NCBI RefSeq assembly: GCF_963675455.1
Contig: NZ_OY776217.1
Span: forward strand, 1,846,001 to 1,910,000
Length of the DNA stretch: 64,000 nucleotides
Direction: 5' to 3'
DNA from: Emcibacter sp.
GTDB lineage: Bacteria > Pseudomonadota > Alphaproteobacteria > Sphingomonadales > Emcibacteraceae
In this document: positions 52,538 through 61,887 of the stretch, in pieces
Position numbering within the stretch: position 1 is the stretch's first letter
How the letters are laid out: each line of letters opens with the position of its first letter
Position numbers and translations under genes: made by a program
The notes under the pieces: model-generated
What the model was told of the DNA's origin: nothing
Database searches by the model: none
Seen by the model: only the letters and a program-made list of their open reading frames with translations

Positions 52538-53858
52538 ATTCGTCGGGGACGATATTTCCGGCCCGGATGACCATGCGGATATCGCGGGTTGCGGTGATGT
52601 CTTTCAGCGGATCGGCATTGAGGATTACCATGTCGGCAATCTTGCCGACTTCTATCGTACCGGCCTCGGTAAGACGCCCGGCGGCTTCGGCGCTGTTGCG
52701 GGTCGCGGCGACAAGTGCCTCGAGCGGGGTCAGTCCGGCATACTGCACCAGCAGCTCCAGCTCTTTATGGATGTTGGGCAGGGCGTCGGCGTCATCCTTC
52801 TTCTCCGGGAGCAGGGCGTCTGTGCCGGCGGTAATCTTGACCCCCGCCTTGTGGACCCGGGCGGTAAAGGCCGTGGCCCAGGTAAAGGCCGTTCCGGTGG
52901 TGCCTGTCAGCGTCTCCCCGTCATGCAGGGCGTGGGCGTAATGAACAAAAAGGGTCGCATCCAGCAGGACATTGTTTCTGGCCATATCCCGCAGCAGGCC
53001 GTCAAAGGCCTTGTCATGGGGAGAATAGTCGGGATAGGGGCCTTTCCTGCGGGCGTTATAGTCGGCCGGGACGTCCGCCACCGCCTGCCAGATGAAATAG
53101 GCGCTGTGGGACAGTACGTCGACTCCGGCCTCCACCAGATCCGAGGGCCGGGCCGGGAAAGTGGTGGCATGGGCCCAGGTCATGAGCCCCGTCTTTTTCG
53201 CCGCCGGGATCAGTATGCTGACTGCCTTCCGGTCCAGGTTACCGTAAAGTTTGACGGCTCTTGCGCCGGTCTTGCCGATATTTTTCATGATTTCGTCGGC
53301 ATCACTGGTTGTGTCAAAGGCCCGAAGCCAGGGGGCGGTTCCGGCGTCATACCCCTGCGAGGCTTCCAGTACCCGGGGGTCGTCAAACATACGGGGGCCG
53401 CCGACCAGACCGCTGTAGATGATTATCGGGGCCAGGTAATCGCCCCGGTGAAGGCCGTCCATGGTGTCTTTCAGGACCCGGGCGTCACCGGCCATATCAC
53501 GCATGGCGGTCACACCGCCCCTGAGCGCCCGTTCCAGCACGTCCTGCATGTGCTGGCGATCGCCGTCAAATCCGGACAGGTGGACATGGCTGTCGATCAG
53601 GCCCGGGATGATCCAGGCGCCCTTGAGGTCGATGGTTTCAGTGTCCTCTCCGGACACCTTTATGTCAAACCCGGCGATGAGCCCGTCACGGATCAGGATA
53701 TTCTCCACAGTCCGGGCCGGGGCGCCGGTGCCGTCAATGAGGGTGGTATTTTTCAGCAACAGACTCTGGGAAAAGGCAGGCAGAGAAAACAAAAGAAGCG
53801 CGAACAGTGCGGCAAGGCCTGTTGTCCGGAAAAGCTTCTTTGTCACTCCAGCGATCAT
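52536..53858 (-). CDS. Exported amidohydrolase
   Basis: 440 residues. Signal peptide of about 30 residues (LAALFALLLFSLPAFSQS). Metal motif IDSHVHLSG follows IIPGLID, with later AHATTF, SHSAYF, and the Asp in TAGTDALLPEK. This layout is that of imidazolonepropionase/prolidase-like amidohydrolases acting in the periplasm. Substrate unknown. Convergent with ligAB. Confidence 0.87.
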   Translation of the reverse strand: MIAGVTKKLFRTTGLAALFALLLFSLPAFSQSLLLKNTTLIDGTGAPARTVENILIRDGLIAGFDIKVSGEDTETIDLKGAWIIPGLIDSHVHLSGFDGDRQHMQDVLERALRGGVTAMRDMAGDARVLKDTMDGLHRGDYLAPIIIYSGLVGGPRMFDDPRVLEASQGYDAGTAPWLRAFDTTSDADEIMKNIGKTGARAVKLYGNLDRKAVSILIPAAKKTGLMTWAHATTFPARPSDLVEAGVDVLSHSAYFIWQAVADVPADYNARRKGPYPDYSPHDKAFDGLLRDMARNNVLLDATLFVHYAHALHDGETLTGTTGTAFTWATAFTARVHKAGVKITAGTDALLPEKKDDADALPNIHKELELLVQYAGLTPLEALVAATRNSAEAAGRLTEAGTIEVGKIADMVILNADPLKDITATRDIRMVIRAGNIVPDE

Positions 53859-53929
53859 TGATTCCCCTTTTTTCAGGAGAATATTATCATGTAAGAAAGT
53901 TAACGGGAACTTTATCCTTCAAAAGCCGG

Positions 53930-54739
53930 TCAGGCATAAACCCAGATCAACAGTCCGGCGCCGAGCAGGACACGATAGATGACGAATGGCGTCATGCTGG
54001 CGCTCTGTAACCACTTCATCAGTCCGGCAATGGCCAGCAGGGCGGCGATGAAGGACAGGACAGCACCGACAAGCACATCCTGGCCGAGGACAAAATCACC
54101 GCTTTCGACAAGTTTCAGCCCTTCCAGGGTGCCGGCGGCAAGAATCGTCGGAATGGACATCAGCATGGAAAAACGCGCCGCTTCCGTGCGGCTGAAACCA
54201 AGGCCGCGGGCAGCGGTCATCGTGATGCCGGAGCGGCTGGTGCCGGGAATAAGCGCCAGCACCTGGGCCAGCCCCATGATCAGGGCGTGGCCATAGCGCA
54301 ATTCCAGTATGGTTTTGGTGACCGGGGACCGCATATCCAGCACATAAAGCAGAATGCCGAAAATGATGCTTGTCCAGCCGATCACTTCGGCAGTGCGCCA
54401 AAGGTCGTTTAGGTCAAAGACAGACACCAGGCCGCCGAACACGACAACCGGAACCGTGGCCAGGATCAGGGCCAGGAAAAGTTTACGCTCGTGGGGCTTG
54501 TGGCTCTTGCTTAAGCTCAGCATCTGCCAGAAAGCGTGAAGCAAGGCCCCGACATCCTTGCGGAAATAAATCATCACGGCCGCCAGGGTGCCGACATGGA
54601 CCCCCACATCCATCATCAGTCCCTGGTCCGTCCAGCCGGTCAGTTGCGGGACAAGGATCAGGTGGCCTGAAGAGCTGATGGGCAGGAATTCGGTAATGCC
54701 CTGTACGATGGCAAGGACAACAATCTGAAGCAGTGTCAC
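53930..54739 (-). CDS. uppP: Undecaprenyl-diphosphatase
   Basis: 269 residues from GTG 54739, preceded by AGGGGAACCAGA. Using the in-frame ATG at 54778 would add 13 residues with a basic, non-membrane start. Motifs EFLPISSSGHLIL and IPGTSRSGITM are those of the BacA/UppP family, with about eight membrane helices. It recycles the lipid carrier for peptidoglycan synthesis and confers bacitracin resistance. Confidence 0.95.
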   Translation of the reverse strand: MTLLQIVVLAIVQGITEFLPISSSGHLILVPQLTGWTDQGLMMDVGVHVGTLAAVMIYFRKDVGALLHAFWQMLSLSKSHKPHERKLFLALILATVPVVVFGGLVSVFDLNDLWRTAEVIGWTSIIFGILLYVLDMRSPVTKTILELRYGHALIMGLAQVLALIPGTSRSGITMTAARGLGFSRTEAARFSMLMSIPTILAAGTLEGLKLVESGDFVLGQDVLVGAVLSFIAALLAIAGLMKWLQSASMTPFVIYRVLLGAGLLIWVYA

Positions 54740-54857
54740 TCTGGTTCCCCTCTGTCGGCAGGGCCCGTCACCCTGCATTCTGTTGGCCCAACTTTAGGTC
54801 GGGACCCCGGGACAGGCAACCGGAAAATCATTTCTTCGGAAAGCCGGAAGATAAATT

Positions 54858-55484
54858 TCAGAAGGCGCTGGCGATCACTTTGTTGATCCAGGCGGAATGT
54901 TTTGCCAAGGCGTCATCTCTGTTGCCGTCTAGCAAGGCATGACCTGCGGCCCGAAAATCATCCCAGAATTCCCTGGGGTCAAGTTTTAGTACCTGCAGGA
55001 CATGCCGGGAGAAATGACAGATATTCAGACGCGCCAGCATTTCGGCCAGGGCAGCGTTATTATTGCTGCGAGCAAGCTGGCTGTAAAAATTCATGACCGA
55101 CTGAAGAATGGAATCCTTGTCGTTTGCTGTCTCGTCGATCAACGACACCAGTCGGGTCTTTTCCACCGATGAAGGCTGGTAGTCGCGAAAGGCGACGGCA
55201 CCCATGACGTCTACCAGTTGGAAACGATGAATGATCTCTTCCCGGCTCATTTTCCGGATCACAGCGCCGCGGTTGGGAATAAGTTCCACCAGTCCGGCGG
55301 CCGACAACAGACGCAGGGCTTCCCGCAGCGGGCCACGACTGGTGTTCAGTTCAGAGGTGAGTGCGGCTTCGACCAGACGCTGCCCGGGGGCGTAGCTTCC
55401 GTGATGAATTCCCCGGATGATTTCACATACAATTTTTTCAACCCGGGATGATTTTCCCGATGTTTCGAACAGATTATTTGACAC
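54858..55484 (-). CDS. GntR-family regulator with FCD-like domain
   Basis: 208 residues. The winged helix (about 12-75) has GSYAPGQRLVEAALTSELNTS and RGPLREALRLLSAAGLVEL, a standard GntR signature. The C-terminal helical part (MGAVAFRDYQ..., LNICHFSRHVLQV) fits an FCD ligand-binding domain, somewhat short. The ligand is unknown. Repeats resembling its operator lie upstream. Confidence 0.88.
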   Translation of the reverse strand: MSNNLFETSGKSSRVEKIVCEIIRGIHHGSYAPGQRLVEAALTSELNTSRGPLREALRLLSAAGLVELIPNRGAVIRKMSREEIIHRFQLVDVMGAVAFRDYQPSSVEKTRLVSLIDETANDKDSILQSVMNFYSQLARSNNNAALAEMLARLNICHFSRHVLQVLKLDPREFWDDFRAAGHALLDGNRDDALAKHSAWINKVIASAF

Positions 55485-55844
55485 TATACTCAGATCCCTT
55501 GGAAACTTTTCTGCCTGCTAAATATTACGACTCTTTATCTTGTTTTTATGCTTTTTGACTTAGCATATGTCATCTGCATATGCCACTAAATAGTCGATGT
55601 GATTTGGCATACGAGCAGAAGATTGCTGTTTTAATCCTATCAGGTTGTGGACCGCCCGACGTTGGTTTCTCCCCGGAGGCTTGTTGCGGCGTTGCTGGCG
55701 GAATCGACATAAAGGAGAAGAAATTCAGGCTCCTACGAATAATCCGGTTATTTGGTTATTGTTGTTGAGTGTAAGATAACTTATGACTTGTTGTCGAATG
55801 TTGTTAAGCAAGCGTTAGATGATAAATTTTAAGGTTCGGTGACA
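55485..55844. other. Intergenic region with repeated GCATATG and TATGCCA palindrome
   Basis: 360 bases between the divergent GntR and PabBC genes. GCATATG occurs at 55563-55569 and 55576-55582. TATGCCA (55579-55585) and TGGCATA (55615-55621) form a perfect 7-bp inverted repeat. These are candidate binding sites of the GntR regulator. A 62-codon frame at 55580-55768 covers part of this but has no ribosome site and no protein character. Confidence 0.45.
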
Positions 55845-57677
55845 ATGCCGGAAAAAAAATCGGCAGGCAAAAATCAGGAATTTACGGTTTTTCTGGATAA
55901 CAGTCTTGATCTGTTTACGGGGCAGGTGTCCTACGTTTATGACACGCCGGATGAAGTGATCACCGCCCGCACGCCGGCCGAACTGACCGATGCTTTTGAG
56001 CATATGGAAAAGGTGCTGGACGCGGGGAAGCATCTGGCCGGATATATCAGCTACGAAACGGGCCTGGCGCTGGAGCATTGCCTGGAGGGTCTGTTGCCGG
56101 CAAAGGCCGATGTGCCCTATCTGTGTTTTGGGGTTTATGGGGAACGCAAAACCCTGACCGCATCTGATGCCGGGGAATACTGGCGAACCGGCGACGGGAT
56201 GCGGGATCCCGAGGTTGATAATCTCCAGCTGAATATATCGCGGGATGAATATCTGCAGGATATTGAGAGAATACAGGAATATTTGCAGGCGGGTGACGTC
56301 TATCAGGTCAACTATACCCTGAAAGCCCTGTTTGACTATGCCGGTCCCTCCAAAGCACTTTATTCCAGATTACGCAGGGCGCAGCCGGTTTCCTACGGCG
56401 CCTACATCAGTTCCGATGAACTGGATGTCCTGTCGTTCAGTCCGGAACTTTTTCTCAAAAAGCAGGCAGATGTGGTCGTCATGAAACCGATGAAAGGGAC
56501 GATCCGGCGCGGTCACACCCTGGAGGAAGATCGGGACCTGGCGGCCTTTATGCGGGAAGATGAAAAAAGCCGGGCCGAAAACCTGATGATTGTGGACCTG
56601 ATCAGGAATGATCTGTCAAAACTGGCGGAGCCGGGGTCCGTTCAGGTGGACAGTCTGTTTGATATTGAGAAATACCGGACCCTTCTGCAGATGACTTCTA
56701 CAGTAAAGGCACGCCTTGGCGATCATGTAAAAGTCACCGACCTGCTGAAGTCCATGTTCCCTTGCGGGTCCGTCACCGGGGCTCCGAAAATCAGGGCGAT
56801 GGAGATCATCCACGAACTGGAACGCGGACCGCGGGGTATTTATACCGGCGCCATCGGTTATATCACGCCGGACCGGGACCTGTGTTTCAATGTGCCCATT
56901 CGGACGCTGGTTCTGGATCGGGCGGGCAGGGGCTGCCTTGGCATCGGCGGTGGTATTGTGGCGGATTCCGTTGCCGGGGAGGAATATGAGGAATGTCTGC
57001 TCAAGGCATCTTTTCTGACCCGGAAACAGCCGACATTTGACCTGCTGGAGACAATCGGCTGGTCGGGAGAAGAGGGTTTCAAACTTCTGGATTTACACCT
57101 CGATCGCCTGAAAAAATCGGCTGAATATTTTGATTTCCGCTTTGACCGGGACGAGATCAGGAAGGATCTGGAACGGACTGCCGAGTATCTGGCTCCCGAG
57201 ACAGAGTGGCGGATCAGGCTGTTGTTGTCACGCGTGGGGAACTGGTCCGTGACCTGTGAAAAACAGGCAGGCGGACAGGTCGGGGAAGTGCCGCAGATCT
57301 GCCTTTCAGACAGGCGGACGGACAGCAGGAACAGCCTGTTCTACCATAAGACAACGGCGCGGGACTTTTATAACGAAGAGCTGGCCAAAGCCCGTCAGGA
57401 CGGGGGCTGTTTTGAGGTGATTTTTCAGAACGAAAATTGCGAGCTCACCGAAGGCAGCTTTACCAATCTTTTTGTCGAACTGGATGGACAGCTCTTTACG
57501 CCACCGGTATCGGCAGGATTGCTTGCCGGAACGCTGCGGCAGGACTTGCTGGAACAGGGCAGGGCCATTGAAAAGACCCTGTGGCCCGAAGACCTGCTCC
57601 GGGCAGAGAAGATCTTTGTCGGTAATTCGGTTCGCGGTCTGCTTCAGGTCAAGCTGAAAAACCCGCCTCAGGGCTGA
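55845..57677 (+). CDS. pabBC: Fused aminodeoxychorismate synthase component I and aminodeoxychorismate lyase
   Basis: 610 residues from ATG 55845; GTG 55839 is possible. Residues about 90-390 are PabB: MIVDLIRNDLSKLAEPGSV, SMFPCGSVTGAPKIRAMEII, and PRGIYTGAIGYITPDRDL. The C-terminal part is a class IV PLP enzyme (PabC): YHKTTARDFYNEEL, CELTEGSFTNLFVEL. Together they turn chorismate plus ammonia into 4-aminobenzoate for folate. The fusion is common in some proteobacteria. The stop overlaps the convergent Sel1-SPOR gene by 10 bases. Confidence 0.93.
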   Translation: MPEKKSAGKNQEFTVFLDNSLDLFTGQVSYVYDTPDEVITARTPAELTDAFEHMEKVLDAGKHLAGYISYETGLALEHCLEGLLPAKADVPYLCFGVYGERKTLTASDAGEYWRTGDGMRDPEVDNLQLNISRDEYLQDIERIQEYLQAGDVYQVNYTLKALFDYAGPSKALYSRLRRAQPVSYGAYISSDELDVLSFSPELFLKKQADVVVMKPMKGTIRRGHTLEEDRDLAAFMREDEKSRAENLMIVDLIRNDLSKLAEPGSVQVDSLFDIEKYRTLLQMTSTVKARLGDHVKVTDLLKSMFPCGSVTGAPKIRAMEIIHELERGPRGIYTGAIGYITPDRDLCFNVPIRTLVLDRAGRGCLGIGGGIVADSVAGEEYEECLLKASFLTRKQPTFDLLETIGWSGEEGFKLLDLHLDRLKKSAEYFDFRFDRDEIRKDLERTAEYLAPETEWRIRLLLSRVGNWSVTCEKQAGGQVGEVPQICLSDRRTDSRNSLFYHKTTARDFYNEELAKARQDGGCFEVIFQNENCELTEGSFTNLFVELDGQLFTPPVSAGLLAGTLRQDLLEQGRAIEKTLWPEDLLRAEKIFVGNSVRGLLQVKLKNPPQG

Positions 57678-58702
57678 GGCGGTGTTTTAAGAGAATAGCA
57701 GTTTCCACCGTTGTCCTTGATCCGGTCGCACAACAGGTTTGCCGCTTCCCTGTCGGCAAATGGCCTGAGCTGAAGCCGGTAAAAAATGCCTTTGTTCTTG
57801 ATATCCACCACCTGAACAACAGCCTCGTAACTGTCGATCAGGCCGGCATGTTTCTGCTTCAGTCTGGACAGGGCCGTATCCGCTTCGTCAGATGACCGGA
57901 AAGACCCTACCTGGACCCGGTAGTTGTCAGGCGCGGAAATGTCTGGCGTTGTGGTTTCTGGCAGCGAAGGTGTCTGTTTGGAAGTGGCCGGCAGTTCCTC
58001 ACTCACCGTTACGGGCGTTGCCGCTCTGCCTTCATCAGGCAGGTCCAGTGGTGTGGTTTCTTCGGTAGCTTCACCGTTCTGACTGTCTACCATCAGGTCC
58101 CTGTCGTCAGAAGCGCGATAAGAACCGACAAGACCCGGTGCCCGGGCCAGGGCCGCCTGAACAGTGTCGGAATCCAGATAGGTCTTTAATTTATCCTGGG
58201 CGGCCATGGCATCGCGTATACCCTGCTGGGCGGACAGATGGATCCAGGCATAGGCGTCGGTTTTGTTCTGTGCCACATGCTGGCCGTTATAATACATTGT
58301 GCCGACGATATACTGGGACCGGGCATCACCGTTGCTGGCTGCCCGGTAAAGCCATTTGTAGGCTTGTTCCATATCGATAGTTCCGAGACGGCCGAAATAA
58401 TAAAGGGTTCCCAGGTTTCTCTGGGCGCCCACATGTCCTTTTTCAGCAGCTCTGAGATAATATTCCTCGGCCTTTTTGAAATCCTGCCTGACGCCGCGCC
58501 CCATCCGGTAGAGCTGTCCCAGGTTATAAAGGGCGTTGGGATTGCCCAGTGCCGCATAGGGAAGCCATTCTTCCCGGGCCTGTTCATAGTTGCCTGCTTC
58601 ATAGGCCCTTACCCCATCGGAAACAGTTGCAGAAGCGACTGTAATGCTGGGATTTATCTGAGCGGCCAGAAGAAATGGTAAAATCAGGATTGTGTTTTTC
58701 AT
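57668..58702 (-). CDS. Periplasmic Sel1-repeat/SPOR-domain protein
   Basis: 344 residues. Signal peptide about 1-24 (FLLAAQINPSITVASA). Sel1 repeats run from about 28 to 175 (NALYNLGQLYRMGRGVRQDF; GAQRNLGTLYYFGRLG; SQYIVGTMYYNGQHVAQ). A Pro/Thr linker precedes the C-terminal SPOR domain (about 262-340) with YRVQVGSFRSSDEADTALSRL and FYRLQLRPFADREAA. SPOR domains bind denuded peptidoglycan at division sites, so a septal role is likely. Confidence 0.9.
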   Translation of the reverse strand: MKNTILILPFLLAAQINPSITVASATVSDGVRAYEAGNYEQAREEWLPYAALGNPNALYNLGQLYRMGRGVRQDFKKAEEYYLRAAEKGHVGAQRNLGTLYYFGRLGTIDMEQAYKWLYRAASNGDARSQYIVGTMYYNGQHVAQNKTDAYAWIHLSAQQGIRDAMAAQDKLKTYLDSDTVQAALARAPGLVGSYRASDDRDLMVDSQNGEATEETTPLDLPDEGRAATPVTVSEELPATSKQTPSLPETTTPDISAPDNYRVQVGSFRSSDEADTALSRLKQKHAGLIDSYEAVVQVVDIKNKGIFYRLQLRPFADREAANLLCDRIKDNGGNCYSLKTPPQP

Positions 58703-58931
58703 AGGCTGTTAACTTGTCTCCAAGTCCCCGTTTGTCGAAGGCTAATATATAAAAAACAATATATTTTACCAGTGTTTATAAATAGTTAGTAGTTAAAATT
58801 TTGTACTTCACTTTACGATTTATTAATACCTCACAGGCAGACTGGTTAACTGTACGGGTATATGAAAAATATTTGCCCACAGGAATTTGCACTATAGCAG
58901 CAATTATAAACATCAAACAAGGTTGGAACAT

Positions 58932-59642
58932 ATGCGAGTTTTGGCATTTACATCACAGAAGGGCGGGTCAGGAAAAACCACGTTAAGCGGTCATGTTGCT
59001 GTCCAGGCCGAGCTGGCTGGTGAAGGCCCCGTGGTTCTGGTGGATACCGACCCGCAGGGCAGCCTGACAGAATGGTGGAACGAACGTGAAGCCCCGACAC
59101 CGGCTTTTGCCCAGACCAACGTGTCAAGGCTGATCACGGATCTGGACGAGTTGCGCTCACAGGGGTTTAAACTGGCGATCATCGATACGCCGCCGGCGAT
59201 TACCCTGGCGATCCAGAGTGTGATTGCGGTTTCCGATCTTATTGTTATTCCAACACGCCCCAGTCCGCATGACCTGCGTGCAGCAGGTGGAACTGTGGAG
59301 CTTGCCGACAGAACCGACAAGCCGTTCATGTTTGTGATCAACGGCGCATCCCCCCGTGCCCGGATCACCAGTGATGCCGCCATTGCCCTGTCGCAGCATG
59401 GGACCGTTGCCCCGGTAACCCTGCACCAGAGAACTGACTATGCCTCCAGCATGATTGATGGGCGGACAGTGATGGAAACCAATCCTGAATCAAAATCTGC
59501 AAAGGAAATTGCCGACCTCTGGGATTATATCAGCGATCGTCTTGAGAAGAATTTCCGTCGCACTGTATTCCAGAATAATGCCGCCCAGAGAAGGGCGCCG
59601 GTCCAGTCACCTGGATTTGGCCGCAGGCAGGTACAGGCATAA
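58932..59642 (+). CDS. Orphan ParA-family ATPase
   Basis: 236 residues from ATG 58932. Deviant Walker A FTSQKGGSGKTTLSGHVAV, then VLVDTDPQGSLTEWW and AIIDTPPAITLAIQSVI. It is not the chromosomal ParA: no ParB follows. Instead a ribbon-helix-helix protein follows after 18 bases and a TPR/SPOR lipoprotein after that. Such orphan ParAs position protein complexes inside the cell. The AT-rich 229 bases upstream probably hold the promoter. Confidence 0.9.
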   Translation: MRVLAFTSQKGGSGKTTLSGHVAVQAELAGEGPVVLVDTDPQGSLTEWWNEREAPTPAFAQTNVSRLITDLDELRSQGFKLAIIDTPPAITLAIQSVIAVSDLIVIPTRPSPHDLRAAGGTVELADRTDKPFMFVINGASPRARITSDAAIALSQHGTVAPVTLHQRTDYASSMIDGRTVMETNPESKSAKEIADLWDYISDRLEKNFRRTVFQNNAAQRRAPVQSPGFGRRQVQA

Positions 59643-59660
59643 GAAAAGAGAGCAGGGACT

Positions 59661-60164
59661 ATGACTATGAGAAAAGAAGCCAGACTAACCGGTTCACTTC
59701 TTGCGCGTAAGGGCCGGGCAATTCCAAGTCCGTCATCACCCAAGTTTTCTGCGCCGGCGATCAACAGGTTTGAACATATAGAGCAGGGAAATACCGCTGA
59801 AGTAAAACCAGAAGCCGGTAAAAGCGAAAGCCCGCTTGAAAATACAATCGGTACCGTAAGGAAGCTGGCCGAGATTCAGGGTAAGAAAGTTTCACCCACT
59901 GACGAGAAAACAACTTCAATGGCAAGTAAAATTTTCGGTCGTCGCAAGAAAGTTGACGCAGGGACAAAAGCGTCTAAGGCGGCTGCCGGTAAACGCGTGG
60001 CCATGACCTTGCGCATGAACGAGGAAGATCACCTGAAACTGAGGCTTTATTCAGCACATACCCGCATGAGCTGTCAGGAAGTCCTGACAGAAGCACTGGA
60101 TATGTATCTGTCGCATCAGTCAGAGGACATGAATGCCAAAAAATGTTCCTGTCTTGCTGAATAA
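59661..60164 (+). CDS. Ribbon-helix-helix protein with basic disordered N-terminal part
   Basis: 167 residues. Residues 1-110 are low-complexity, rich in Lys, Ser and Pro (RLTGSLLARKGRAIPSPSSP). The C-terminal 50 residues read RVAMTLRMNEEDHLKLRLYS then MSCQEVLTEALDMYLSH, a ribbon-helix-helix fold as in plasmid ParG and Arc-type proteins that pair with ParA. Expected to be the partner and possible repressor of the ParA upstream. Ends with CSCLAE. Recognised by fold only, not by family. Confidence 0.75.
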   Translation: MTMRKEARLTGSLLARKGRAIPSPSSPKFSAPAINRFEHIEQGNTAEVKPEAGKSESPLENTIGTVRKLAEIQGKKVSPTDEKTTSMASKIFGRRKKVDAGTKASKAAAGKRVAMTLRMNEEDHLKLRLYSAHTRMSCQEVLTEALDMYLSHQSEDMNAKKCSCLAE

Positions 60165-60226
60165 ACACCTGCAGGACAGAGAATAATTTGACTATGGAAA
60201 GTGGAAACATCCGAAAAGGGACTGGT

Positions 60227-61798
60227 ATGAAAAATTTCAGATTTGCAAAACTTATGGCGACGGCGGCAGTGCCCGTGTTCCTGGTTGCCTGCACAGGTGG
60301 CGCACCTTACCAGACAGGATCTGCTGACAAAGCGCCAAAAGCCAACGCATCGGCTGCCGAAGTCAGGGAAGTTGCCTCCAATACGGACAACAGTTTTCTG
60401 TCGCTGGCAAATGAAATGGTCGCCGAAGGTGACTATAACGCCGCGATTCCTCTCTTCCGGCGTGCCCACAAGTGGCATCCGTTCTCTTCCGAGCCTCTGG
60501 TTGGGCTTGGTGATTCACTGAGCGCCACCGGCCAGTATCAGGAGGCGGTTGAGGCGTATCAGAGAGCAGTGGACAACAACGAGCAGAATGTTGCCGCCCT
60601 GAAAGGCCTGGGTAAATCCTACGTCGCCCTCAACCGGCCGACAATGGCAGTGCCGGTCCTGAATTCTGCAGTGGAACTGGCGCCGACAGATGTGGAAGTG
60701 ATTTCGAGCCTGGCGCTTGCCATGGAGATGCAGGGCAATAATATGGCTGCCCTGGAAGTTTACAAGGACGGTCTGGCACTTGATCCGGACAATCTGAAAC
60801 TTTTGAATAACTATGGCCTGTCGCTGGCATTGCAGTCCCGTCACGATGAGGCTGTCAACATCCTGAAGCAGGCTGCCCAGCACAAGGACGCTGGTGCAAG
60901 TCATCGTCAGAATCTGGCTATGGCCTATGCCCTTTCCGGCAATGAGGTTATGGCATCCCGCCTGCTGTCCATTGACAGCGGTCCGGAACTGACCAATGAA
61001 AACCTGAATTATTTCCGCGTTCTGGCCAGTATGCCGGAAGACGGAAGATTCTCCTCTGTCATAAACCAGTCGGTGGAGCCGAAAACCGATACTTCTGCGC
61101 CGGCTAACGAGGTTTTTGAAGATGAAAGCCTGACCCGCAGTATTACGGTCGCACGTCTTGTGGAAGAAGTGCCGGAACCGGTTGTTGAAGCTGAACCCGA
61201 AGAGGAAGATCCTTCTGTGCCGGCTCTGCTGGGTCCGGAAGGCTGGGCCCTGCAGATTGCGGCCTATCGCAAGAAGTCCGAATTGCGTCCCGGCTGGGAA
61301 ATGCTGAAGAAAAAATATTCCGACATTATCGGTCATCTTGAACCGCGCCGCTCTGAAGTGGACTTTGGTGACCGCAAAGGCAAAAAGCCGAGTGGATTCT
61401 ATTACCGCCTGAATGCCGGACCTCTGACATCCTTTGAGGAAGCAAACGAGGCCTGCAAGAAGATCAGGGAAAAAGGGACCGATTGCTGGGTTCGCCCGCC
61501 CTTGACTGCGGAAGGCAAGCTGCCTGAAGTGGACAAGGACAAGGCAAAACCGTTTGAGAAAATCGAAGATATAACAAAAGGCAGCACAGCCGAGGCGCCT
61601 GCAGCGGCTGAAAAGCCGGCTGTAGTAGCAGAGGAAAAATCGGCCAGGATCGAAGAGAGCGCCAAAGTTGTTGCCGCGGCTGAAAAGAAAAAAGCGGATA
61701 AGATCGTCTGGAAACTTGTTCAGGAATCCCGCGAGGCACCGGCCGAACTGTCCCAGAATGACGTTCCCGAAGAAGAGGATGTGGAACCCGAAGAATAA
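60227..61798 (+). CDS. TPR/SPOR lipoprotein
   Basis: 523 residues from ATG 60227 with AAAAGGGA upstream; the frame extends 13 codons further but lacks a ribosome site. The lipoprotein signal is AAVPVFLVAC-TGG. TPR repeats span about 45-260 (AIPLFRRAHKWHPFSSEPLV; AVEAYQRAVDNNEQNVAALK). A SPOR domain spans about 330-410 (WALQIAAYRKKSELRPGWEM; PSGFYYRLNAGPLTSFEEANE). The tail is acidic and Ala-rich. Third gene of the ParA cluster; the strong terminator follows. Confidence 0.9.
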   Translation: MKNFRFAKLMATAAVPVFLVACTGGAPYQTGSADKAPKANASAAEVREVASNTDNSFLSLANEMVAEGDYNAAIPLFRRAHKWHPFSSEPLVGLGDSLSATGQYQEAVEAYQRAVDNNEQNVAALKGLGKSYVALNRPTMAVPVLNSAVELAPTDVEVISSLALAMEMQGNNMAALEVYKDGLALDPDNLKLLNNYGLSLALQSRHDEAVNILKQAAQHKDAGASHRQNLAMAYALSGNEVMASRLLSIDSGPELTNENLNYFRVLASMPEDGRFSSVINQSVEPKTDTSAPANEVFEDESLTRSITVARLVEEVPEPVVEAEPEEEDPSVPALLGPEGWALQIAAYRKKSELRPGWEMLKKKYSDIIGHLEPRRSEVDFGDRKGKKPSGFYYRLNAGPLTSFEEANEACKKIREKGTDCWVRPPLTAEGKLPEVDKDKAKPFEKIEDITKGSTAEAPAAAEKPAVVAEEKSARIEESAKVVAAAEKKKADKIVWKLVQESREAPAELSQNDVPEEEDVEPEE

Positions 61799-61828
61799 TC
61801 CTCTCTTCCAGTCTGACAGATATAGAAG

Positions 61829-61863
61829 ACCCTCCGCGATATTTCGCGGAGGGTTTATTTTTT
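61829..61863 (+). terminator. Rho-independent terminator of the ParA cluster
   Basis: Perfect 10-bp stem ACCCTCCGCG / CGCGGAGGGT with the loop ATATTT, then TTATTTTTTT. It begins 30 bases after the TPR/SPOR stop. Confidence 0.9.
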
Positions 61864-61887
61864 CAACAGAAGCTGATCCGTATGGGG

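Noticed and set aside
52494..53861. 455-codon frame antisense to the amidohydrolase
   Set aside because: The amidohydrolase has a signal peptide and all metal motifs; the antisense frame is a codon-bias shadow.
55580..55768. 62-codon open frame in the GntR-pabBC gap
   Set aside because: No ribosome site, odd composition and no protein-like pattern; it overlaps the likely operator.
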